64,000 bases of DNA from Basidiobolus meristosporus CBS 931.73. Its lineage: Eukaryota; Basidiobolomycota; Basidiobolomycetes; Basidiobolales; Basidiobolaceae. The position numbers and the translations under genes were made by a program. This document shows, one piece after another, positions 22,903 to 34,614 of the stretch; the first letter of the stretch is position 1, and the number at the start of each line of letters is the position of its first letter. Under the pieces are notes generated by a model, which ran no database searches, had not been told where the DNA came from, and saw only the letters and a program-made list of their open reading frames with translations. The DNA lies in contig MCFE01000150.1 of NCBI GenBank assembly GCA_002104905.1, positions 1 through 64,000 on the forward strand. The letters run 5' to 3'.

Positions 22903-23557
22903 ATCTACGAGACACAGTTTTAAGTTCCCGTAGTAAAAACTCTGTTGCCCAAGTTGTGTCGATGGTAAATACAACCCATTGTTCTGTATGGCCAATGGAT
23001 GAAATCAAATTAATTTTCACCTAATCCCTGCAACAATAACATCACTTGGTGTCATTTGCACCAACACTGTCCGAAACACGCTGCCTGATTAGAAGGGCTC
23101 GGGTCGCTATACCATGATGGCAACATTTATCAGCCTGAAAGTTGCAGTTCTGCCGGTCTGGACTGCATGGTAGAACCCGACCGGTTCTTGTCGCGTGCTA
23201 ATTCTGGCCAAAGTGTACCCACGAATGGCCTTGCAAACCTAACGAACTACAGAAGCCGGAGTATCGCTGGTTTATTTTGCACCCGGTTATTCACGTCGAC
23301 AGCTGATTACTTCTATTTGAGCTTGGCTCGACCCCAACCACACTGTGGCATGACTTGAGCTAAATTTGGTTGAATGATATTGTTATTGTATGTAGTACTG
23401 GCAGTTGCTCAGAATATAAAGCACAAAATTCGAGGAAGTTTGCAAGAATAGCAGAATAGAGCGGTTTAAAGCAAAAGGAGCAGTTATTCCGACGAGGATT
23501 TGCTCGCGCTGATAAGATATATGACTTATTACATGTGTGAGGAAGCCGGGGGCCAGG
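22903..23557. other. intergenic
   Basis: About 650 bp between the XLF start and the 3' end of the NmrA-like gene. No supported feature. Confidence 0.5.
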
Positions 23558-24294
23558 TCAGTTGACAAGAACTGGATATTTCCCAACCCACTCGTGGCTT
23601 TCGAGGTTCTTGGTCACGAAATCACCTACATCCTCTCGTGAAATCAGATACCCGATAATGCCCTCGCCAACCTGATAGTTCCCAGTCTTCTCACCATTGG
23701 TGAGTAGTCCTGGCCGGACAATAATCCACTCTTTGATGATCCCTTTTTCACCAGCTTCCACTATGGCCTCCTCCATTTTCTTCTTGTCTTCATGAGGTAC
23801 AGCCAGCATCCAGTGGTAGAGTGGAAGAAACAGCAGAGGGATATCACGAGAATTAGAGATACCAGTGGTCGATAGGGCGATCAGCCTGGTTGGTGGGTTG
23901 GCAGCGGTGGAGATGGCAGAGATGATATTGGTGATTGCGTCCATGCATATGGTTGGATCGGAGAGGGTGGGCTTCAAAGGGTTGCTAAAATCCATCGCAC
24001 CGCCTATGGATGTTACAGGAGGGTTAGCAAGCAACAACAAATCACCGAGCATGTACGCTTACCGATCGCGCTTACAACGACCTGCTGCCCTTCAATAACC
24101 TCTTTCACCTTTTCGGTATCCTTTATGTTCCCCTCGACAATTCGAATCTTGGCTTTGTTCTCTGGGCCAAGCGAATCGAGTTTACTAGAGTCGCGAACGA
24201 GAACAGTAACGGTGTGGCCAGCTTCGATGGCGTTGACCAAGGCTGCTTTACCCGATCCACCGGTGGAACCAAAAATAACGACCTTCAGAGTCAT
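23558..24294 (-). CDS. NmrA-like / atypical SDR NAD(P)-binding protein
   Basis: Two exons, 24063-24294 and 23558-24003 (678 nt, 225 aa), with a 59-nt intron. The N-terminus has the dinucleotide-binding glycine motif VIFGSTGGSGKAALVNAIEAG, then TVLVRDSSKL after strand 2 and GNIKDTEKV, typical of the NmrA/BLVRB-like (SDR_a5) group. VVVSAIGG marks strand 4. The mid part LIALSTTGIS corresponds to the active-site strand. The classical YxxxK pair is not obvious, as is usual for this group. IIVRPGLLTNG and the REDVGDFV block near the C-terminus are the usual late motifs. The substrate is not inferable. It is divergent to MsrA, with which it shares a 443-bp promoter region; a joint redox-stress role would be speculation. 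Confidence 0.88.
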
Positions 24295-24737
24295 GGTGCT
24301 GGTAAAGGCTTGCTCGTTGCCCGCCTCCAAGCCATCTTGATATTAATATCACCTTTGGCTGCTGCGGAACTGTCTGAGTTGGCATGCGTCATACTATGTT
24401 TTCAGCCACCATGCATGGGCTACTCGCCAGTGCCAAGTAGAAAACCAGTTGTCGATTGTCACCCGATTGAGACCATTATGCGATGACACCACCGTTCCGG
24501 CAACCGCTCCTAATGGTCATTGCAGTGGGCTTCTACTCGACTAATCGGGCTATTTTGTGATGATAAATATATGACTGTTGATGGCGAATCATGGGGAATA
24601 CACATGGACAAATCGCGATAATTACAGCGAACGGTGGAAAAAACGGTATAAAAATATTTTTGGTCGCTTGATTTCACTCAAATATCGATAGATTGGTTCA
24701 TACCAGCCACCGTCTCTTGCACCCTCGTATCACAAGT
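24295..24737. promoter_or_regulatory. divergent promoter of NmrA-like and msrA genes
   Basis: 443-bp head-to-head intergenic region. A good TATA element, TATAAAAA, lies at 24647-24654, about 84 bp before the msrA ATG. No equally clear element is seen on the other strand. Confidence 0.5.
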
Positions 24738-25307
24738 ATGCCCACCGAGAAAGCTACATTCGCAGCCGGATGTTTTTGGGGAGTAGAGAAAGTGTTCCAA
24801 AGACACTTCAAGAAGGCCGGAATCACAACCAAGGTTGGCTATACCGGAGGCGTGACCCAGAATCCGGGCTACAAGCTGGTGTGCACCGGCAGCACTCAGC
24901 ATGCAGAAGCCATTGAGATCACTTTCGACCCTAGCCAGGTGACCTACGAAATCTTGACCGAATTCTTTTATCGTATGCATGATCCTACTACCGAGAACAG
25001 GCAGGGGCCTGATGTCGGTTCACAGTATCGCTCTGCCATCTTCTATCATTCTCCCGAACAAAAGGCTATAGCCGAAAGGGTTACGAAAGAGGTCCAAGAG
25101 CAGCATTACAAAGGGCAGCCTATTGCTACGCGTATTGTTCCTGCAGGGGAATTCTATGATGCGGAGGAATATCATCAAGAGTACTTGGAGAAGAATCCTG
25201 ATGGGTAACGTTTCACGGCCGATTATTGAATTACTGCTTGGTTGCTAACCTCGGAGTATGTCTTTGTTTCCAGCTACGAGTGTCCCACCCACTTTCTAAG
25301 ATGGTAG
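24738..25307 (+). CDS. msrA: peptide methionine-S-sulfoxide reductase MsrA
   Basis: Two exons, 24738-25204 and 25274-25307 (501 nt, 166 aa), with a 69-nt intron. The active-site motif [12 protein letters not shown] (catalytic Cys at residue 13) is followed by [41 protein letters not shown] and [18 protein letters not shown], all MsrA hallmarks. The second exon supplies the final [10 protein letters not shown], with a resolving-type cysteine near the C-terminus. The enzyme reduces methionine-S-sulfoxide in proteins or free Met using thioredoxin. The start is the first ATG in frame; an upstream extension from 24693 would need TTG. It is probably cytosolic, since no presequence is encoded from the ATG. 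Confidence 0.95.
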
Positions 25308-25753
25308 GGCGTGCTTACCGTCGGACATATACAAGATACGACCAGAAGTGCTGATAAACCATCTCACCTTCATGGAGTATTTTGCATTTCTTTGGGTGAA
25401 TTGCGTACGCATTAACCAGCTGCGTGGCACACTGGACGCTATGTGTCTAGCTGGGTTTTCTCATAGTAAATCCCTTAGATATTCCATCATGATCCATGTT
25501 TAAGTTAAATAAAGATAGCGAGTCCAATAGAGAAGACATCAAGTAGCCAGATTTGGTCGCCGCATTCCAAGCAGATTGTTACAAGGGCACGCCAATAAGC
25601 TTTATTTAGATGATAATTTCCGATAGCGCAGCAAAGCCGGTAAACATTAGTTGCGATGCGTATGGTTAGTTGGTGGATAAACACAGGCTATATATTTTCA
25701 CTTCGAATTGCAAGCCATTCGTTGGCACTTCGCACGGAGGTGTGCGGGGGAAA
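25308..25753. other. intergenic, convergent 3' ends
   Basis: Lies between msrA (+) and the P450 gene (-). No gene is seen. Confidence 0.5.
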
Positions 25754-27482
25754 TCATGACCTCTCACTCACTTCCACCTTCATCCCATATCTCATGGGTG
25801 CTGTGATCGATGTCTCCATCTCGATTGTCTGGCCAGGCAGCAACTTGAAGTCAAAGTCGTTCATGATGTGGATCAATGTCGTCATGGCTTCCAGGATCGC
25901 CAAATTCATACCCAGGCAAATCCTGCATCATTCAAACCAACAAGAACGGATTAGCCGTGGGATCTTGTAAGTCTCCAGTCAAGGTAATCCATCCGACACT
26001 ACAAACCTTGGGCCTCCATGGAAGATGGGGTACTTGTACTGTGATTCCTGGATGACGGCCTTCTTGCCATGCTCGTCCTCGGTTAGCCAGCGCTCAGGTA
26101 TGAACTTGTCGGCGTCTTCTCCCCAGACTGACTTCTTGCGCGACATGGTGTAGGTCGACCATGTTACCACCCAGCCTTTTTTAACGGCCGTCCCATCCGG
26201 AAGAACACAATCCTTCTGACACTCCTTGGTGTTTCCAGGGACCGGGGGGTACAGTCTCAAGGCCTCTTTGAACACTGCGTGGGTGTACGGAAATTCGGCG
26301 ACAATGTCATACAAGTCGGAGTCGACGGTTGGCCTCGGTTTCGATTGAATCTCTTCGCGGAGTTTGGCAAGGACCTCCGGGTGCTCCAGTAAGCAGTATA
26401 AAGTGTAGGACAAGCCCTGATTGGATGGAGCAGGTTAGTGGGGGCCGCGGCCGCGAAGCATCTGGCTGTGCATGCACTCTTACTTGTCCAGTGGTGTCTC
26501 TTCCGGCCAGTATGATGTTCATGACCATGTCTCGCAGGAATTTTTCGCTGTCGCGGCCGGTAATGCCATCAATATCATCCACCTTGTCGGCCACTCCCAG
26601 ATAAATGGAGAGCAAGTCGTGGTGGCCTTCTTGCCGAGGGTCGTTCTTCCTTTGGCTGATAATCTTGTAGATGAGCTCATCAGCTACGTCGACGTCGCTG
26701 CGCAAGATGGCCCTGCCCCCATTGACAAGTTCTAGATATTTGGCATATGGGTTCAGCATTCGTTGTCGCAGCATGTTCTGGATTCGGTTGAATGCTAGGG
26801 AAAAGGGCGGGGTGGCTGGGGCGGTGAGTGACTCGGCCTTGTAGCCAAAGGCAATTCTACAGAAAGTATCCATGGTCATTCGATGGAAGATGTCATGAAT
26901 ATCGATGACCCCCTTGCTGGCAGCCATCTCCTTCAGATAAGAGTGAAGATTGTCGGCCTCCTCGAATGACACTTTGCTGATAAATTCCCTGAAGTTCTTT
27001 CCGGTGAATATACGGCTGGTCTTCTTGCGCTGCACACGCCACGGTTCGCCGTCAACATTGAAAATCCCATCTCCCTGAGGATGAGCAAAACATTAGACCA
27101 GGAACGCCCGCTCCGACGCCATAATGGGAATGCCACTTACCAATAGCGGCTCCAAATTGTCATGAAATCGGCGGCCTTTCAGGAAGATGTCGAAATTCTC
27201 TTTGAGGACAAATCGTATGGTCTGCGGATCGTTGGATACGACACGCACTTGCTGGAAGGGGATTTGAAATGCCCACGTCTGGCCTTTGAACCTTTCGCTG
27301 ACCTCAAGGACCCAGTTGTGGAATTTGTGTTTATTCTTGGCCAATTGGATGGCGTTCCCCAGGAGAGGGAGCCAATGGGGAGAGTTGTAGTTCTTGATGG
27401 GGTTGCTCAGCCAACTCCATATTATGCCAGTCAAGGCTAGGAGGAGAATGGCTTCCACTGTGATAGCATCGAGGGAGATCAT
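25754..27482 (-). CDS. cytochrome P450, CYP52/fatty-acid hydroxylase-like
   Basis: Four exons: 27141-27482, 26484-27074, 26007-26416 and 25754-25922 (1512 nt, 503 aa). An N-terminal membrane anchor spans residues about 6-25 (ITVEAILLLALTGIIWSWL). Signature motifs are GDGIFNVDGEPWRVQRK (helix C), AGRDTT (I-helix, about residue 304), EALR as the ExxR motif (about 362), FIPERW, and the haem loop FHGGPRICLG with the ligand Cys near residue 450. The haem loop appears only when the 84-nt intron at 25923-26006 is removed. The WR.QRK, AGRDTT and GPRICLG combination is typical of the CYP4/CYP52/CYP704-type omega-hydroxylase clade, so an ER fatty-acid or alkane hydroxylase is likely. Family-level naming needs alignment. 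Confidence 0.92.
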
Positions 27483-28570
27483 CGTCAAGGTTGGGGCGAG
27501 GTTGTGCCATCCAGCCTATATGTACACCGAGTAGGCCGGCTGTTTGAAACGGATGTTGCTTTCCTTGAATGGCAGCCACAAATCCAGCCAAATAAATTCC
27601 AATCCAACAGTAATTGGAGCACGGATGAAACAAGGAATCTAGAGTGAGAATCAGTTGTATCACACGCTACAATATAATGTCAATGGGAACTTATGTTGGT
27701 GTGCGCTGAGCTCCGCCGCAACCCTATCACAGCTCATCAAATGCAATCCCCACTGCCAACGGGTTCTCACTTGACACCGCTCCACTGTGGCCATAGTAGC
27801 ATTATCACATTCGAGAGCACGATCCATGCTTGGCGGTATCCAAGCCCCTTGTTCACTTGATTTTTAGTTGCGGGGTTTCGCCTGAGGAGCCCACAATCCC
27901 GAGTACGTGAGTCTATGTGAAATTAATTAGATAATCTCGTGGGCAGCGGCAGCTGCTATTGGCGTCGGCATAAAAGTATTTGTCATATGAAATCAACGTG
28001 TTTGGTGTGGGGTGGGACTACGCTCACTTACACTTGATTGTGGCAGAACCAATGAAGCACCCCGATCGCATTCAGCGTAGTATCAAGGCAAGCCGTCTCA
28101 CAGCTGAGCAAGGATTTCCACGGATCTACAGGGCTCCGACATCGGCTCAGTTGGCGGGGTGTTGGAAGCTTCCATCCAAGTTTCCTTCTTCAGGGAGATT
28201 TTGAAACAGGGTGGTGGCCCTCCCGATTGCCCTAAAGTACCTGCTCCCTACGCCTGTCATCAGAATATTCCATACATGCATGATGCATCCGTGGTACGTG
28301 ATGGGCCCACAGAATGTGGAGGATAGGTGTGCACCACTATGCGCTGCCATCCATGCTTGTGGCTAGGAAGGGCCATAGTGCTGGGCGCTGTCTGAACAGG
28401 GCCACTGTCTCGAAGAATGGTGCCGTTCCTAGCTGAGGCTAATTTGCAAGACAGTCGTTTTATTAACTGAGTTGGGCTTCGCGGTCTACGTAGCTTTGGC
28501 CCAAGGCTCTATGATTATTGGTTTGTAGCTGGCATATGGTTTCTAAAACGATTACAGTGGGTGGGCGTGC
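27483..28570. other. intergenic
   Basis: 1.1 kb. P450 upstream region and 3' side of the PC-esterase gene. Frames here lack motifs. Confidence 0.5.
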
Positions 28571-30088
28571 CTATGACTCATTACATAGCATGTTAAATAG
28601 GATTTGATTCTCGATCTCAACAACCTCGGAGCGAGCGTGGTTACTGGGGCAATCCAGGGAGTCTAGCTGCATAACGGGGTCCTTTCCGGCTCCTAGCTGA
28701 TAAACGTCCCAGACACGTGCATTCAGGTGCCGAACAAGCTCAGCAGTGGCGTACTTCTCGTACAATTCCACGCGAAGGCGAGAAAACCTGCGGCTGGTGG
28801 TGGTGGTGTCCACTCGACAACAGAAGTGCTGTCCAGTGCGAACGATCACCGGAACCCCCTTGCTCGTATACTGAGCCTGAAGCCGCTGGATCAAGTCGTT
28901 CAGGCTTTTGGCGAACTCGAGGAACGGGCTGAATGCGGCATCCCAGTTCACCAGGGATATGATCACGATGTTTGCTCTTGGAATCGGTGCGAGATAGGAG
29001 TCTTCAAGGACGTCTCTCCAAGGCGGGTTGTTGCGCCCAGTAAGTCCGTCCCACTTGTAGTGGTAGATCAAACTTGACGATACATTGATGTGTTGGACAC
29101 GTGCCCACTGGTCGAACCTGCTAAATGTCTCCACGTTATCCTCGCAAATACATGCTCTACCGGTTTGATCTTCGGCCCTACTGCACCACTCCCCTTGCGT
29201 AGTGATTTTCTTGAGAGCTCTGCGAGTGTTCGAATCACCATACCAGTGGATTGTTGGATATTTCTTTGAGATGCATTGCTCGAACTCCTGATAGGTGTAC
29301 CGGCGGTAGCGGCACTTGTACGGCACCCAAACCTTGTTGTGGTTCTCTGGGGTGGGTAGTTGAGCCAGCTCTTCGGGTGTGAACAGAGAAGCGTCAAGCC
29401 ACCTTCCAGGGTGATCTCCGCCCTCGCAGTACGGCAGATTGAAATGGCGACCGTGGTGATAGGGGTTGAAGCTGTCATCGTCACGCAGAGACAAGCGGAA
29501 ATTCTTGGGGGCTGCAACCTCTCGTGGGGCGTACGGCACAATGTCATTCCATTCAAAGTTCCACTCTGCCCTACGGTATTCCAACAAGGGTAATATCTCA
29601 TACTCTCCTGGATCGACCAGTTCCACGTCACCTTCGTAAATGTGCACTCGATCCTTGAGATAGGCTCCTGGAAGCTCCAGCAGCTTCATGTCTAAGGGAA
29701 TGGTGATTTTCTGGCGTGTTTCCACGAGACGTACCCACAGGCTATCCCACGGAGTTCCTGGATACAATGGAGAGTACCACACGCGATGGTCTGGATTCTC
29801 CACGGGCACCACAACGCGTATACAGAACCTCTCGTATGGTTTTAGTGTCACAGAGCCAGCACTAGGGACATGTATCTGCGCATCTCCAGTGGCGTTAAGT
29901 AGCTCGGTGTTCAGTGGGAACATGGAGCACCCGTAGGAGGGGGCTTGGACCGGTGGGAGACGCTGCTCCTTTCTGGGTTTGCCGCTCCGTAGATAGGCGA
30001 TGTTCTGGATAGGCTCTATGAAGACAAACAGAAGAAGATTCAATATCAGCAACGCCGCGACGATGATTAATTTGCCCCGGTTCATCAT
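28571..30088 (-). CDS. PC-esterase/NXPE-like type II membrane protein
   Basis: Single exon, 505 aa, ATG at 30088. Residues 6-24 (LIIVAALLILNLLLFVFIE) form a signal anchor, so the rest is luminal. Residues about 60-190 look like a beta-sandwich (YERFCIRVVVPVENPDHRVWYSP..., DRVHIYEGDVELVDPGEYEI). A GDSL-type catalytic block IHWYGDSNTRRALKKI lies near 285-300. Near the C-terminus LDSLDCPSNHARSEV offers the late Asp and His of the catalytic set. The sandwich plus GDSxTR order is that of NXPE and PC-esterase proteins, related to CASD1/TBL/Cas1p sugar O-acetylation domains. A Golgi polysaccharide or glycan acyl-transferring or esterase role is inferred; the substrate is unknown. Many cysteines and N-glycosylation sites fit a secretory location. 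Confidence 0.8.
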   Translation of the reverse strand: MMNRGKLIIVAALLILNLLLFVFIEPIQNIAYLRSGKPRKEQRLPPVQAPSYGCSMFPLNTELLNATGDAQIHVPSAGSVTLKPYERFCIRVVVPVENPDHRVWYSPLYPGTPWDSLWVRLVETRQKITIPLDMKLLELPGAYLKDRVHIYEGDVELVDPGEYEILPLLEYRRAEWNFEWNDIVPYAPREVAAPKNFRLSLRDDDSFNPYHHGRHFNLPYCEGGDHPGRWLDASLFTPEELAQLPTPENHNKVWVPYKCRYRRYTYQEFEQCISKKYPTIHWYGDSNTRRALKKITTQGEWCSRAEDQTGRACICEDNVETFSRFDQWARVQHINVSSSLIYHYKWDGLTGRNNPPWRDVLEDSYLAPIPRANIVIISLVNWDAAFSPFLEFAKSLNDLIQRLQAQYTSKGVPVIVRTGQHFCCRVDTTTTSRRFSRLRVELYEKYATAELVRHLNARVWDVYQLGAGKDPVMQLDSLDCPSNHARSEVVEIENQILFNMLCNES

Positions 30089-31067
30089 CTGGAAGACTTG
30101 GCTTGGTGTATTTCACAAGATGTATAATGGCCAGAGTTGGCAAGATCGGTAGGTAATGGATGGGATAGCAAGTCACAGGTCTGGAAACAAGAGGGATGAT
30201 TCAATGGCAGTAGGGAGGGCTCTTAAAAGGAGGTTAGGGGATATGCATGGAGGCCTATGCTAATTGATTATTGGATGCGCGATCCCATCTCTGATCTTGG
30301 TACCGCAACCAGCAGACATTTGAGATTCTGTCAATTACATGGTGGAGCCATCTCAAGCTGGCGGTTCTTAATTCTTTATACCGAATCCAACCAGCCGTGG
30401 ATGTCCGGAATACTTGTGTCATCGTCCAACCTGCTGCATCAATCGGATTCCAGATACTGTGGTACGCATTCCACCTTGATTTGCAAACACACCGCAGTGC
30501 TGGAAATCCTCCATGTCCAGAGCCACGCAGTTCCCCGATTTCCAAGTCAATTCGGAATCGACAGTATTGGCCAACCTCCCAGCGACCGTGGAGTACAGGG
30601 TGGAATGATTTGGTGGGTCTCAATGGGATGGGATTGCCGGATGCTGCTTGATAAGCCTCCTGGTTTGGCAATCCGTCACTGCTCTCATCGAGTATGACAT
30701 ATGGCTGAATGATCCGTAGACTGTAGTTGAAGCCTTGGTGCCATCCAAAGTGGCAGCAGGCTGGGCTTCGACGTGGACTTCATGCCAGATTCAGGCACAT
30801 CTGTGTATGGTTGGCGTGATGGCAAGCGTGGAGCAATTCACTGAAGGCTGGATGAATGGGTGACACAGGCGAAATTAGGAATTAAGGCGCCAGGCTGCTA
30901 GGATCAATCACTTTATTACAGTCACGCAGTACTGGTTTATGGGAGATCAAAACGATTGTTACTGCATCCTCAACAAGGTGGAATATATATTAGATTGAAT
31001 AAACAAGGTCACGCTTTATGAATAAATGATAACATCTGAATCTACAAATTAAATGCCAAATAGTTGG
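30089..31067. other. intergenic
   Basis: About 980 bp. PC-esterase upstream region and apyrase 3' region. No supported gene; overlapping frames on both strands at 30255-30697 have no motif. Confidence 0.5.
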
Positions 31068-33353
31068 CTAGTTTTCGGTGTCGCTGTTTCTTCTGGATGG
31101 TGCGAGTGAGGTGGACGATACGTTTCTACTGTGATAGCCGATGGCGACGGATACCTCCGGGCCGCCCTTGTTGTCCATTCCTTCGGTGTCGCCGATTTCC
31201 TTTCTACGCTTTAGACTCGAGGATGGTCGCTCGATCCCCAGCGCTACCAAATTCACCGCGGAGTTTCGACTGGTCATGCCGTCTGCTGCCATTGGCTTCT
31301 GCATGGCCAAATTGGACGGTAGTGGTGTCTCAGGGTTGGACATAGAGCCCATGGTTTCATCCCTTCCTTCCTCCATGTCATCCACTCGTCTGTACTGGGT
31401 CATCGAGAATATACGAGGACGGAAGCTATCAAGGTTGATAATCTCGTGTCTGGATGGGATTTTGAGCGGCTTCTTCTTGATAACCTTCTGGTAAACCACA
31501 AACACCACACCTAGCACACTCAGGAGCAATAGGGCACGTTTTAGGATCGTCGGCAAGTGGGTTCCGTTTGTGGGCGGTGGGTGCTCCTTTGGTGGATTGT
31601 TGATGGGTGTGGCGATACTCTCAGGCGCGCGGTGGATAGACCCGGACACGCCTTCAAGCAAAACCGCACCAAGGGTCCAAGAAATCGGGAAGTTATTCAC
31701 AGTGTCGATAGACTGGAAGTTGGCTCTCTTCTTCTCTTCCACAATTTCAATGTTGACTTTCGAACCGTCTGGATCGGTAATCCTAGGTAAGCCTAGCCCC
31801 TCGTGGAGAATGTTCACTAGCCAGGCTGATTTGAAGCATTGCTTCTCTAATCTCTCTTCATCCACTGAGGGGGCGTAAACATTGGTTTGCTCCAGTCCCT
31901 CAACCATCTCGTCCCAAGTGGTTGCGCAAAATTTGCTTGCTCTCCTCTCAAACTCCACGTAGTCGTATTGCCCCCCTAGGCCCAAGATATCATGTGACGA
32001 ATACCAGTACTCCGAGACTCCCACAAATTGATGTACGCTGTAGTCCAACGTCGGTGTATGTACACCGTTAAATAGGCATGGTTCAACCTTGCACTCCACC
32101 GTCTTGTTCAGCAAGGGCAGCGATTTGAATAGGCAGTTGGAGAATGAGCCGGTTCCTTCAAACACGACATTGGGGTATTGGCTGTACTCCTTCCTGAAGC
32201 CAATCGGCAAGCAGGGCTCTTCGATAGCATGCTCGTTAGGGTGTTCTTCAATTAGTGCGTCGAGATACCGATTCCGAGCTTCGTTGGTCCCATAGCCCAA
32301 AAAGGTTGTCACGTACACGTTGTATTCTAAAATCGATCCATCTAACTTTCTCAATTTGATGTTACTCAGGTCGTTGGCGTGCTCTTTTGCGACCTCCCCT
32401 CTCGGTTCGAAAGCGATTTGAGTACTGGCACCACCCATATCCAAGAACCCAAAGGTGTTGGACGCCGCGCTCTCCGACTCAAATCCGCCCATGAGATAAT
32501 TGATGGCGATCCAGCCGTAGATTCCCTCGGTCTCGCCGCTTATAATCTGCACATGGCTGTTGCATTGATCTATTTTGAACTCGTAGCTGCCCTTAATGTA
32601 TGAGCAAGCTTCGTCAAGAACAGCCATCTGCTTGGACTCCGAGAGCAATCGCATCCCCGCGGTGGCCTTCAGATAAACGGGAGTATAAGCGATCTTTTCG
32701 GATGGTACAACCGATGCTGCGAAGTCTAATAGCGGCTTCAAGTGACTACCCACGTCCTCTGGGTTATCTCCGTAAGATGATATCCCTGGAATCCGAAGAA
32801 GGCGCTTAATACATCTCGAGCAGCAAGGAGGTAGTGTTCGGTGATGTGCGGCTGTATAACTTACCTGGCTCTTCCTTGTGTTGCCAGCGATCCCCTGTCT
32901 GATCCCCTTTCTCCACAATAGGCAAGGTGCTCGCAGAAATAACACCATCGCTTGGGCCGATATCCTTCCAAGAATAAACTTGCACCCTTGAACCCGAGCT
33001 ACCAGCATCTATCATGACTGCGAAATTTCGGTTAGCGTACCAGTCTTCTTTTTGGATAGGAACAGGTATGGGATGGTCCGATTGATAGGGTAAAGTGCTG
33101 AAAAGATCTCTGAACCAATGTACCACTGAAGGATCCAAAATGAAGGCAAACAATAAAATTATAAACAGCAGGATCAGCAAATACAACAAGCAAGTGGAGC
33201 GTCTATGTTGTCGACCTGAGATGTCCGTAAGATGGGTTAATCAATTGGCTGGATGGGAACCAGAGGATGTCTCAATAGCGTACCAAGTTTACGCCACCAT
33301 CTTCGCAACGACCTCGGCTCATTGCTCGACTGGCTATACAGAGGAAGGGACAT
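31068..33353 (-). CDS. GDA1/CD39 family apyrase (Golgi Ynd1-like)
   Basis: Three exons: 33284-33353, 32865-33215 and 31068-32785 (2139 nt, 712 aa). The start lies in the small first exon; the second exon alone has no ATG upstream of its membrane segment. Residues 32-50 are a membrane anchor. Apyrase-conserved regions follow: MIDAGSSGSR (ACR1, about 91), YLKATAGMRLL (ACR2), SGETEGIYGW (ACR3), GFLDMGGASTQ (ACR4) and a later ACR5-like region. A second membrane helix, LKRALLLLSVLGVVFVVYQ, precedes a 140-residue basic, Ser-rich cytosolic tail. The enzyme hydrolyses luminal nucleoside di/triphosphates released by glycosyltransferases and so sustains nucleotide-sugar exchange. Two membrane segments are CD39-like, whereas yeast Ynd1 has one near the C-terminus. 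Confidence 0.93.
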
Positions 33354-34614
33354 GTTTTTCCGGCAAGAGATAGGCGATGTTTGTCTGACCCACGGATGAC
33401 TCCAACTTTACTAACTGGTGCTGAGGAAAGTGACCAACTGGTGGATTAAGAATTTGGGTTTTGGCAGTATTATCCTGGTTGCACCCATTAATTGTTGGGG
33501 GAATATGTCCGAGTGTTATTGGCCTTATTTACGCAAAAAAAATTAGGGTCAATTATTTGGTGAAGCCAACCACGGTGTTTTCTGAACCACGAGTGGATGG
33601 TTGGAATTGCTAATGGGCGTAGAGGGGGACACCTATGAGGAACTAAACCAAGTAACTAATCTAAACAACCGATCAACCTGATTTAATCGGTGGTTCATTG
33701 GCTTGACAGTGTTCACCTGTCTGGCTATATGCATGAGCCTTGGCCTTATTCAGAGATTTGCTGATTGCAGTAAAGTGTATCGGAACCATCAGGAATGTGG
33801 CAGACTGGAGATGCATCGCCAGTGCAACCGCAACTTGGTGTTCTTCAGGGCCATCTGATTCAGCCTTTGGTCATTCCGAGATGACTTCAGCCAGCAATTT
33901 TCCCCTGTGAGCTCTGTTGGTCAACAGGTGTTCCAGGGGCTTGCATGGATGCTTCGAAAAGCCGACATCCCAACATATTTGTCGCAGTGCAGAGAAGAGA
34001 GCGCGGTTGAAGCCGATATGGCTCCGAGCTCATCTCGACAACGGCCGTGATCATGGGACCCAGGCTCATGACCGGCTCCTCCGACCAAAAAATGGGACTA
34101 GAATCGGATGAGCTCCACACCAGGGATTTCCTGGTTAAACGAAGTGCGCATACGGATGACGCAGAACAATCTCAGTCGAATCAGCCTGCTCAACGGATTG
34201 GTAGCCATCCGGCAACAATAGGAACAATGGGCCAAGCCTCGGAGCATATACCAGTGAATGGCCTCCGTGTCATGTGATAAGGGTGAGCCGGATCACCTGA
34301 GTGATCGTACAAGGCAAATGATGGATGTATACACTCCGACTGATCATTCACATGACATTAGATTTTATTTACAACAACGATGAGGGAACTTCGATTGTTC
34401 GATCGGGACTGGGTAAAGTATTGCTTGTTTTTGGCTGCTTTGATTATGGGAGTGGAGAGTTGAAATATACATTTCGGAAAGGGACGAGTTCGCTCAAGTG
34501 GACGGCCGGAAAAATGATGAATGCATTAGTTGTGATGGGCTGAAGGTTGTGCTTTGCTTATGCCCGGTTAAATTATTTAGGTGGGGGTGCGATGCTGTGC
34601 TGTGGCTAATGCGT
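33354..34614. other. intergenic
   Basis: 1.26 kb upstream of the apyrase and downstream of the Ecl1-family gene. I see nothing coding. Confidence 0.5.

Noticed and set aside
23558-25307. NmrA-like, msrA and P450 neighbours as a biosynthetic cluster
   Set aside because: No core synthase or transporter lies nearby, and the flanking genes are housekeeping, so the proximity looks incidental.
30255-30697. Opposed 138- and 146-codon frames upstream of the PC-esterase gene
   Set aside because: Neither has motifs, an ATG context or splice partners, and they overlap each other.
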